Shown: piece after piece, positions 1 through 7,119 of the stretch
How the letters are laid out: each line of letters starts with the position of its first letter
Position numbering within the stretch: position 1 is the stretch's first letter
From: Candidatus Poribacteria bacterium
GTDB lineage: Bacteria; Poribacteria; WGA-4E; WGA-3G
Reading direction: 5' to 3'
Length of the DNA stretch: 33,757 bases
Assembly: GCA_022828145.1 (NCBI GenBank)
Contig: JAJEJA010000099.1
Coordinates: 1-33,757 of the forward strand
The notes under the pieces: model-generated
Database searches by the model: none
Told to the model about the DNA's origin: nothing
What the model saw: the letters and a program-made list of their open reading frames with translations, nothing else
Position numbers and translations under genes: made by a program

Positions 1-1695
1 ATCACAGAATTACCAGTAGGAACCGATGACAAAGGGTTAGCTATCATAAAATTCAAATTAGGTAAAGCCCCTGGATATACTTTGATAGAGGCAAGTGTTA
101 AGGGAGCAAAACCAGTTATCTTTACTGCTACCGCAACTACCCCACCTCTAACACTGGAAATAGTCTCAGGGAATGGACAGGAAGGTGCAATTAATACTAC
201 CTTGCCACACCCATTTATCGTAAAAGTGTCAGACCAAAATGGTAACGCAATACCTGACGTTCAAGTTACTTTCCGTATACTTTCTGGCGGATCGGGTCAA
301 TTTTTAAACACAATGACAGAAACCAATAGCGAAGGATTAGCAACCACAGAATTTATATTAGGTGCAGACCCTGGATATACTTTAATAGAGGCGAGTGTTA
401 ATGGTGCAAAACCAGTTATCTTTACTGCTACCGCAACTACCCCTATCACTCCCCCACCTGACACTAATACACCAAAACCTCCTGAATCTGAAGTGTTAGT
501 CAATATTACCCCTTCTATAATCATATCTCCTGCTAAGGGGGAAAAATTTACGCTCAACGTTAACATTATAGGAGGGGAAAGTATCAATGGCTACGTGATT
601 ACTGTGAAATATGATCCTACTGCTCTCAATTTAAAACTTGAGGATGACAATGAAAACCTAACATTTAATAGTGAGTATCTTCCCGATGCATATCCATTAA
701 TCATATCCGAATCAGATGAAAGTGTTAACCCGAAAACAGTAACGCTTGCCGCTGCGTCCCCCTCGGAAAGCAGCGGTGATGGAATTCTTGCCAAACTGAC
801 ATTTGAAGTCGTGGAATTAAAGAAATCGACTTTGGAGTTGGTTAATGTCACACTTTCTAACAATGGAGAATCTCTGCTCATCCCAAATTTTGATAATAAT
901 ATAGGGACTGTATACGATGCAAATGTTGATGGCATGGGTGAGGTAAATGTATTAGACTTAGCAGCAGTTGGTGGGTGCTTTGGAAAAACAACTGACGCCT
1001 GCTCTGCCGCAGATGTTAACGAAGATGGCAATATAGATATCCTGGACCTCGCTGCAGTCGCACAAGCAATGGGTGTATCAGAAGATGCCTCTATAGTGCC
1101 TGAAGATGTAAATGGAGAAGACCCTCCTACAGTGCCTGAAGATCTCAACGGTGATGGCGTGGTCGATACCCTGGACCTCGTCTTAGTGGCAGCAGCATTT
1201 GGAAATACTGCATCTGCACCTTCTATATATGACATGGAACAGTTTAATGTTTCCGCAAAAGACGTGCGGACATGGCTCACACAAGCCAAAGCATTTAACC
1301 CAAATATTTCTGAAACTACCAAAACGCATCCCATATACCAGCGCGGTGTCGCAGTGCTTGAAAACCTCTTAGCAACCTTAACACAGATGAAAACAGTTCC
1401 ACAGAAGACTGCACTCTTATTGAATTACCCAAACCCATTTAACCCAGAGACGTGGATACCGTACCAACTGGCAGAATCGACAGATGTCACCGTTACCATA
1501 CATGCTATGAACGGTTCATTGATTCGGACCCTCTCATTAGGTCATCAATCCGCGGGTTTGTATCGTAGTAAAAGTCGTGCAGCATATTGGGATGGTAAAA
1601 ACGAGTTTGGGGAACAGGTTGCAAGCGGTCTCTATTTCTATACCTTGACTGCAGGTAAATTTAGTGCTACTGGCAAAATGCTAATTCGAAAGTAG
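1..1695 (+). CDS. Secreted Ig-like/cohesin-like/dockerin protein with C-terminal sorting tail (5' partial)
   Basis: The frame is open from base 1, so the true start and signal peptide lie upstream; the ATG at 82 is internal to an Ig-like module. Reading codons from base 1, there is the end of one Ig-like module (about 1-48), a full invasin/Big_1-type Ig-like module (about 50-147), a cohesin-like beta-sandwich (about 166-305), three dockerin-type F-hand repeats (about 308-405, each of the type DxNxDGxVDxLDL), a conserved helical linker, and the shared FlgD-like tail (about 470-564) ending KMLIRK. The protein is probably exported and surface-attached, with the tail acting like a type IX-style sorting domain; that role is inferred. 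A third F-hand and two cysteines between the first two are unusual for a dockerin. The last ~480 bases are very close to the end of the next gene, so the two are recent paralogues or share converted ends. Confidence 0.85.
   Translation: MTELPVGTDDKGLAIIKFKLGKAPGYTLIEASVKGAKPVIFTATATTPPLTLEIVSGNGQEGAINTTLPHPFIVKVSDQNGNAIPDVQVTFRILSGGSGQFLNTMTETNSEGLATTEFILGADPGYTLIEASVNGAKPVIFTATATTPITPPPDTNTPKPPESEVLVNITPSIIISPAKGEKFTLNVNIIGGESINGYVITVKYDPTALNLKLEDDNENLTFNSEYLPDAYPLIISESDESVNPKTVTLAAASPSESSGDGILAKLTFEVVELKKSTLELVNVTLSNNGESLLIPNFDNNIGTVYDANVDGMGEVNVLDLAAVGGCFGKTTDACSAADVNEDGNIDILDLAAVAQAMGVSEDASIVPEDVNGEDPPTVPEDLNGDGVVDTLDLVLVAAAFGNTASAPSIYDMEQFNVSAKDVRTWLTQAKAFNPNISETTKTHPIYQRGVAVLENLLATLTQMKTVPQKTALLLNYPNPFNPETWIPYQLAESTDVTVTIHAMNGSLIRTLSLGHQSAGLYRSKSRAAYWDGKNEFGEQVASGLYFYTLTAGKFSATGKMLIRK
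61..444 (+). repeat. 300-bp-period Ig-module repeat
   Basis: The stretch from 61 to about 145 recurs at 361 to about 445 with only a few substitutions (both run through the residues GYTLIEASV and PVIFTATATT). The period is exactly 300 bases, or 100 codons, the length of one Ig-like module. A more diverged copy lies at 2404-2481 in the next gene. Confidence 0.8.
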
Positions 1696-1725
1696 GAGAG
1701 AAGTTATAACTCTGAATACTCACAG

Positions 1726-1774
1726 GACGTGGATACCGTACCAACTTGCAGAAGCGACAGATGTCACCGTAACT
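1726..1774 (+). repeat. Orphan 49-bp fragment of the sorting-tail coding sequence in the intergenic gap
   Basis: This non-coding stretch between two genes matches 3421-3469 of the downstream gene at 48 of 49 bases. There it encodes the tail core TWIPYQLAEATDVTVT. It lies just after the stop codon of the upstream gene and just before the start of the downstream one, so it looks like debris from unequal recombination or a tail duplication. Confidence 0.85.
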
Positions 1775-1789
1775 AATGGAGATTACTGA

Positions 1790-3667
1790 ATGGAAAAGCG
1801 AATTCTTACTTGTTATTTTATAATGTGTTTTTTCTACCTTTCATTCCCAAAAGATATTTTTGGACAACAGTCGCCTACACTGGCAGAGGAAGTGTTTGAA
1901 GAATACAAGGAAACGTTTAAAAATCCAGATATTCAGAAGTTTTTTCCACCAGTGTTGCGTGCATTCAAAAATGAAAACTATCAAAATATCCTAAATTCGG
2001 ATATAATTAATCGTTTTGTAATAGTGCCTAATTCTCTCCGTTCTGTGTATCAGGACGTAGACAATAGCATTATAGAATTGCTCACTACGGATACCAAGTT
2101 CCGAGAGTTATTCCAAAATCCCGATTTTCATAATGTACTTCAAGATACTACAGCTATTGAACAACTTGCAATATTGATTGAAAATTTACAGATACCGGCG
2201 GTTCTTGTGAAATTCTCTGAAGATTCTCAATCAGGAACACCTGGATCCTTATTAGAACCATTTATCGTAGTAGTAAAGGATCAAAATGACATCCCAATTG
2301 AAGGAATTAGTGTGACTTTCAGGCTCATTAGGGGTGATGATGGTAAGTTATCAGACTCAACACCTACTGATAGCAATGGTCAAGCATCAACCACCTTCAC
2401 CTTAGGTCAAACACCTGGAACAAGTTTGATAAAGGCAAGTGTTGAAGGAGTAAAACCAGTTATCTTTATTGCTACTGCAACAGTTGGGTCAGAAGAACCT
2501 ACTTTATATCTTACGATTTCACCTGAAAAAAACTTTTTTGTTGTGGGTGAAGAGTTAACTGTAGAGTTAAAAATTGCTAATGCGGAGAATATCAATCCAA
2601 AAAGTACTAAAAAGGAAGATGATTACTTTTTTTACAAGGCTACATTGCAATATGATCCTGATGCTCTTATGCCTGATGCTCTTGAGTATATAGATGGTAA
2701 GCAATTTACTTCTTATACTCTTGATTATACAGTTGTTGAGGAAGAACCAAAAATAATCTTTTGCTTTCCCGGTAATTCTGACGACTCTGGTGGTGAAAAT
2801 ACTTCTACAAAGTCGGCAACAATTACCATCAATAATATCATCAATAAAAATGAAATTTACATTAATGATATTCCTAATGAAAGGATCCTTGCCAAACTAA
2901 CCTTTAAGGTCCGCGCACCACATAAGACGACAATCCTAACGTTATCCGATGTCAGTCTCCGTAACCACTTAAATACGAAACGTGAGCTTTACGTCCGGCC
3001 AGACAAAACAGTTCAGACTCTCGGTTCAGCAGACGTTAATGGTGACCGTGTGACAAATATCTTGGACCTTACCGCAGTTGCATTTGCATTTGACACTTCA
3101 GATCCTTCCAAGGATGTTAACGGAGATGGTATTGTCAATATTTTAGACCTTGTTGCAGTAGCATTCGCGTTTGGAAACACTGGATCTGCACCTTCTATAC
3201 ATGACATGGAACAGTTTAATGTTTCAGCAAAAGACGTGCAAACATGGCTCACACAAGCCAAAGCATTTAACCCAAATATTTCTGAAACTACCAAAACGCA
3301 TCCCATATACCAACGTGGCATTGCAGTACTGGAAAACCTCTTAGCAACCTTAACACAGATGGAAACAGTTCCACATAAGACAGCACTCTTATTGAACTAT
3401 CCTAATCCATTTAACCCAGAGACGTGGATACCGTACCAACTGGCAGAAGCGACAGATGTCACCGTAACTATATATTCCATGAAAGGAACCCTAATCCGCA
3501 CCCTCTCATTAGGTCATCAATCTGCGGGTTTGTATCGGAACAAGAGTCGTGCCGCGTATTGGGATGGTAAAAACGAATTTGGTGAGCAGGTTGCAAGCGG
3601 TCTCTATTTCTATACTTTAACTGCAGGTAAATTTAGTGCTACTGGCAAAATGTTAATTCGGAAATAA
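1790..3667 (+). CDS. Secreted Ig-like/cohesin-like/dockerin protein with C-terminal sorting tail
   Basis: This 625-residue protein starts with a plausible signal peptide (hydrophobic stretch about residues 5-20, then FGQQ). Residues 28-133 form an unrecognised, mostly helical region. Then come one Ig-like module (about 134-232), a cohesin-like module with an insertion (about 237-404), two dockerin F-hand repeats (about 413-465, SADVNGDRVTNILDL and KDVNGDGIVNILDL), the helical linker also seen in the upstream gene, and the sorting tail (about 531-625, ending KMLIRK). It is probably anchored at the cell surface. Having a cohesin-like and a dockerin module in one chain could allow self-association or chain building; that is inference. 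The ribosome-binding site (tggaga) is weak. The next gene follows after 16 bases, so the two are probably co-transcribed. Confidence 0.88.
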   Translation: MEKRILTCYFIMCFFYLSFPKDIFGQQSPTLAEEVFEEYKETFKNPDIQKFFPPVLRAFKNENYQNILNSDIINRFVIVPNSLRSVYQDVDNSIIELLTTDTKFRELFQNPDFHNVLQDTTAIEQLAILIENLQIPAVLVKFSEDSQSGTPGSLLEPFIVVVKDQNDIPIEGISVTFRLIRGDDGKLSDSTPTDSNGQASTTFTLGQTPGTSLIKASVEGVKPVIFIATATVGSEEPTLYLTISPEKNFFVVGEELTVELKIANAENINPKSTKKEDDYFFYKATLQYDPDALMPDALEYIDGKQFTSYTLDYTVVEEEPKIIFCFPGNSDDSGGENTSTKSATITINNIINKNEIYINDIPNERILAKLTFKVRAPHKTTILTLSDVSLRNHLNTKRELYVRPDKTVQTLGSADVNGDRVTNILDLTAVAFAFDTSDPSKDVNGDGIVNILDLVAVAFAFGNTGSAPSIHDMEQFNVSAKDVQTWLTQAKAFNPNISETTKTHPIYQRGIAVLENLLATLTQMETVPHKTALLLNYPNPFNPETWIPYQLAEATDVTVTIYSMKGTLIRTLSLGHQSAGLYRNKSRAAYWDGKNEFGEQVASGLYFYTLTAGKFSATGKMLIRK

Positions 3668-3683
3668 AAAAGGAGAAAAATTT

Positions 3684-4235
3684 GTGAGAACAAATTATCG
3701 TTATCTATTTCTACTAAACGTGATAATAGTGTTGTTCTGTTGTTCATCCATAATTGTGCATGCACAATTTATTGATGGAAATAGAGAAGGGCTGATTTTT
3801 GGCGGGGGCATCGGATACTCAGGTGCTGCAGTCGATAACAAAGATATTGATTCTGATCTTACACTGTCAGGATTTACAACAAATGGCAGGATTGGATATG
3901 GAGTCTCAAATGATTTAGTGATTTTTCTATCATCTTCAATTCAAAACATTTTCCCAGGTATAGGGGTCATGTATTTCCCCGACAGGACATCCCAATATTT
4001 CTTTCAGGGCACAGTTGGTTATACAAGTGCCAACCAAGACAATCTGTTTGCTATAACGGGTGGCATCGGTTACGAGTTCCGCAAATATCTCACACTGGAG
4101 TTGATACTTGGGTACAATAGGTTCACTGATACCTATACCAGTTCATTAAACATATTTACAGGTGAAACAACCACTTCCACATCTCACACGAATATCATAA
4201 CTGTATCAGCTACATTTAATGTTCTTATGTACTAA
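3684..4235 (+). CDS. Small outer-membrane beta-barrel protein
   Basis: The 183-residue product starts at GTG with an AGGAG site 8 bases upstream (3671-3675). It has a clear signal peptide (hydrophobic residues 8-24, cleavage likely after VHA). The mature part is rich in glycines and alternating aromatic/hydrophobic residues typical of amphipathic beta-strands (GGGIGYSGAA, YFFQGTVGYTSA, GGIGYEFRKYLTLELILGYN). It ends in an aromatic residue (LMY), as outer-membrane barrels often do for insertion. The size suggests an eight-stranded barrel of the opacity/OmpA-like type. It is the only gene of the array without the shared sorting tail, so it may serve as envelope partner of its neighbours; that role is inferred. 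Confidence 0.7.
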   Translation: MRTNYRYLFLLNVIIVLFCCSSIIVHAQFIDGNREGLIFGGGIGYSGAAVDNKDIDSDLTLSGFTTNGRIGYGVSNDLVIFLSSSIQNIFPGIGVMYFPDRTSQYFFQGTVGYTSANQDNLFAITGGIGYEFRKYLTLELILGYNRFTDTYTSSLNIFTGETTTSTSHTNIITVSATFNVLMY

Positions 4236-4292
4236 ATTTATTGATTTCTTTATTTTCGGTCTTAAAACAATTTCAACAGAGGAGTACCCCCT

Positions 4293-6695
4293 ATGAACAA
4301 TCAGCAAAATATCATTGTATTTTCAATCATTGTTTTCTTGTGTTTTTTTGGTATAACCTCGGTTTCCACATCAGATCAGTTTGATGTAACTTATGCATAT
4401 AGTCTTTATAGTGGTAGCACAGCAGTAGACTTTAGTCCTGATGGAAAGTACATTGCAACTGGTGATACAGATGGAGATGTCGGATTTTGGGAAGTGGGGG
4501 ATGATGACAGCATTGAATATGTACGCCTTGGTGACAATGTTCAAAGTGTTGCCTTCAGTTCGGACAGCAGGTATCTTGCAGCGGATGGCGATGATGGTGA
4601 TGTACTGGTATCGCTCTTGGATGTTGCTACCAGAACCACTGTCAGAAGCCGTTATGTTCATAGTGATGCGGATAATATAAACGCAATTGCCTATAGTCCA
4701 GGTGGTAGGTATGTCGCAGTAGCGGTTGATCTTCCTTGGGTATTTCTTTGGGATTTAAACAGTGATGCAATGAATGGATGGGGCGATACTGATGCGTTTG
4801 AAGTTTATGATGTTGCTTTCAGCCCGGATGGAAGGTATCTTGCAATAGGAAATGATAACGGTGATCTCATTCTTTTTGAATTGAATAGCTGGTGGACAGA
4901 CGATGTGAATGAAATTTATTTACAACCTGGCGGAAATGTTCAAGTGGTCGCTTTTAGTCCGGATGGCAAATATCTCGCTGCGGATGGATATGATGGGACT
5001 AACACCTATGTCAATATTTATAGGATGTCCGATATGAGTATCGCTTGGCGTGTAACGACCGATGATGTTCGTGCCATTGCATTTAGTCCTGACAGTGAAT
5101 ATATCGCTATGGGAGACACTGATGGGACAATTGCCTTCTACCAAATCGGAACAAATATTACTTATGTTGCAGAGACCGACGCAAGTGACGAGGTGCTTGA
5201 CTTAGCATGGAGTCCCGATGGCACCTTAATCTCGGATGGGAAATATGTTTGGAATGTTACCCTACCTTCTGAACCTGATGCTAATGCAACTGAAAATAAG
5301 ATATATTGGGTTGATGCTGACAGAGGAATACTTTATCGTGCTAACCTTGATGGAAGTGAAATTGAACAGATACGCACTGGATTAGGTGAGCCTTATAATA
5401 TTGCGTTGGATGTTTCTAATAGTAAGGTTTATTGGATAGAATATGGGTCGGGTAAAATTCGTCGTGCTAACCTTGATGGTAGTAGCGTTGAGGACCTACG
5501 CACAGGATTGGACAGACCTGCAAGAATTCGTTTAGATGTATCTGGTGGTAAGATGTATTGGTTAGAAACGGGGTCGGATAAAATTCGTCGTGCAAACCTA
5601 AATGGCAGCGGGATTGAAGACCTTGTGAATACTGGATCTCAAATAGACGGGGACCTTGCAATAGACATAACTAACGGTAAGTTGTATTGGACTGATTGGC
5701 ACGACGGTAATATCCACCGTTTTAACCTAAATGGCAGTGGTCAGGAAACCCTACTCACTGGACTGGATGGCCCCGTAGGAATTGTTTTGGATGTATCTGG
5801 TGGTAAGATGTATTGGGTAGAACAGGGGTCGGGTAAAATTCGTCGTGCAAACCTTAATGGCAGTGGGATTCAAGACCTTGTGACATCTGGACTTAATCGG
5901 ACCTTTGATATTGCCCTAGATATCGCAGGGGGTAAGATGTATTGGTCTGACTTGGGAGCCGGTAAGATTCAACGTGCTAATCTTGATGGCAGGGGTGTAG
6001 AAGAAATATTAACCGGTTATCCGCGTCCTCTCGGTATTGCGTTGGATCTCTCTTTCAGCACTCAATCTCAACCCCCGCTACTTTCCGAAGATGTCAATCA
6101 AGACGGTATCGTCGATATCATAGATCTCGCTTTGGTTGCGTCTAATTTTGGACAGACAGGTGATATTACTACAGATGTCAACGATGATGGTGTTGTTGAT
6201 GTTATAGATTTAGCACTCGTTGCTGCAGCGTTTGGGAATACGCCAGTCGCGCCTATAGCATTGGGACACGATTCAGAGATCGCTCTTACAAGGGAGAATA
6301 TAAAAACATGGCTACAACAAGCTCAGCAGCTAAATCTCACAGACCCCGCTTTTCAACGCGGAATCGCTGTATTGGAACAACTCTTAACAGCATTAACACC
6401 AGAGAAAACAAGGCTCTTGTCCAACTATCCTAATCCATTTAACCCGGAGACATGGATACCGTATCAATTAGCAGAACCTTCGGAAATCACCATTTCCATT
6501 TACACTGCAAAGGGACAGTTAGTCCGAGAATTAGACTTAGGGCATCAGAAAGCAGGTGTATATCAGCGTAAGAACCGTGCGGCGTATTGGGATGGGAAAA
6601 ACGAGTTTGGGGAGCGCGTGGCGAGTGGTCTCTATTTCTATACTTTGACTGCTGGTTCATTTAGTGCTACTGGCAAAATGTTGATCAGGAAGTAG
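4293..6695 (+). CDS. Secreted double beta-propeller (WD40 + YWTD) dockerin protein with sorting tail
   Basis: The 800-residue protein starts at ATG with AGAGGAG at 4278-4284 and has a signal peptide (about 1-28). Residues 32-330 hold seven WD40-type units marked by AFSPDGKYLA-like strands. Residues 336-585 hold six YWTD units (KIYWVDADRG, KVYWIEYGSG, KMYWLETGSD, KLYWTDWHDG, KMYWVEQGSG, KMYWSDLGAG), the blade number of LDL-receptor-type YWTD propellers. Two dockerin F-hands follow (about 599-650, EDVNQDGIVDIIDL and TDVNDDGVVDVIDL), then the linker and the sorting tail (about 711-800). Both propellers usually bind proteins or glycans; no catalytic motif is visible. The dockerin could dock the protein on a cohesin-bearing neighbour. 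It belongs to the same locus and probably the same surface system as the flanking genes. Confidence 0.88.
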   Translation: MNNQQNIIVFSIIVFLCFFGITSVSTSDQFDVTYAYSLYSGSTAVDFSPDGKYIATGDTDGDVGFWEVGDDDSIEYVRLGDNVQSVAFSSDSRYLAADGDDGDVLVSLLDVATRTTVRSRYVHSDADNINAIAYSPGGRYVAVAVDLPWVFLWDLNSDAMNGWGDTDAFEVYDVAFSPDGRYLAIGNDNGDLILFELNSWWTDDVNEIYLQPGGNVQVVAFSPDGKYLAADGYDGTNTYVNIYRMSDMSIAWRVTTDDVRAIAFSPDSEYIAMGDTDGTIAFYQIGTNITYVAETDASDEVLDLAWSPDGTLISDGKYVWNVTLPSEPDANATENKIYWVDADRGILYRANLDGSEIEQIRTGLGEPYNIALDVSNSKVYWIEYGSGKIRRANLDGSSVEDLRTGLDRPARIRLDVSGGKMYWLETGSDKIRRANLNGSGIEDLVNTGSQIDGDLAIDITNGKLYWTDWHDGNIHRFNLNGSGQETLLTGLDGPVGIVLDVSGGKMYWVEQGSGKIRRANLNGSGIQDLVTSGLNRTFDIALDIAGGKMYWSDLGAGKIQRANLDGRGVEEILTGYPRPLGIALDLSFSTQSQPPLLSEDVNQDGIVDIIDLALVASNFGQTGDITTDVNDDGVVDVIDLALVAAAFGNTPVAPIALGHDSEIALTRENIKTWLQQAQQLNLTDPAFQRGIAVLEQLLTALTPEKTRLLSNYPNPFNPETWIPYQLAEPSEITISIYTAKGQLVRELDLGHQKAGVYQRKNRAAYWDGKNEFGERVASGLYFYTLTAGSFSATGKMLIRK

Positions 6696-6730
6696 GAGGA
6701 CCTTGTAAATCCTATTGGATAGTTTATATC

Positions 6731-6757
6731 GTAGGTCGGGTAGAGCGAAGCGAAATC
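6731..6757 (+). repeat. gtaggtcgggtagagcg repeat, single arm
   Basis: The same ~27-base stretch appears at 19129-19155, where an inverted partner arm closes it into a palindromic element. Here only one arm is visible. Confidence 0.8.
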
Positions 6758-6869
6758 CATAAATCAACGCTGTGAATGCGCGCATGGCATTCATCGGGTG
6801 TAAACTTAAGAAAACTCAGAAGATCTGATGAATCTCTCTGAATCCTTATGGTTATACGGGTTGTCTTCT

Positions 6870-6904
6870 CTTCAGTCCCGTAGGGACGATATGTTTATAG
6901 AAAA
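6870..6904 (+). repeat. Short hairpin repeat with TATGTxTATAGAA flank, copy A
   Basis: The stem gtccc-gta-gggac is extended by tc/ga across a bulged A, and is followed by tatgtttatagaaaa. The same flank follows different stems at 23731-23764 and 23780-23808. Confidence 0.8.
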
Positions 6905-6922
6905 ATGTGTACCCCACCTCTC

Positions 6923-6952
6923 TTCAGTCCCGTAGGGACGAGATGTTTATAT
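6923..6952 (+). repeat. Short hairpin repeat, copy B
   Basis: Same stem and bulge as copy A with flank gatgtttatat; direct repeat of copy A about 52 bases further on. Confidence 0.75.
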
Positions 6953-6966
6953 CAGGATGAGTTCCT

Positions 6967-6997
6967 ACACATATCGTCCCTACGGGACTAAAGAGGG
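6967..6997 (-). repeat. Short hairpin repeat, copy C (inverted)
   Basis: Reverse-complement orientation of copies A and B: flank acatat, then cgtccctacgggact, then aaagagg. Confidence 0.75.
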
Positions 6998-7013
6998 TTT
7001 GTATAACGTTTAA

Positions 7014-7048
7014 CTATAAACATAGCGTCCCTACGGGACTGAAGAGGG
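7014..7048 (-). repeat. Short hairpin repeat, copy D (inverted)
   Basis: Flank ctataaacatag, then cgtccctacgggact, then gaagaggg; reverse complement closely matches copy A including its upstream ctcttc. Confidence 0.8.
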
Positions 7049-7119
7049 TTTCTGCTATTTTAGAATACGTCTTTACAAATTGATTGTTTTTGACAACTTA
7101 AAAATTCAAAGGAGTAGTT

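Larger units (their letters stand above)
6696..7119. other. Intergenic region rich in short palindromic repeats
   Basis: I see no gene in these 424 bases. They contain one copy of a repeat starting gtaggtcgggtagagcg at 6731-6757, two + oriented and two - oriented copies of a short hairpin element facing each other (6870-7048), and the AAAGGAG ribosome-binding site of the next gene at 7108-7114. Confidence 0.8.

Noticed and set aside
591..1334. 247-residue open frame on the minus strand
   Set aside because: It lies opposite a well-supported gene with clear domains; its length comes from the codon bias of the coding strand and it has no recognisable motif.
6870..7048. CRISPR array
   Set aside because: The repeats are short hairpins in both orientations with uneven spacing, and no cas genes are nearby.
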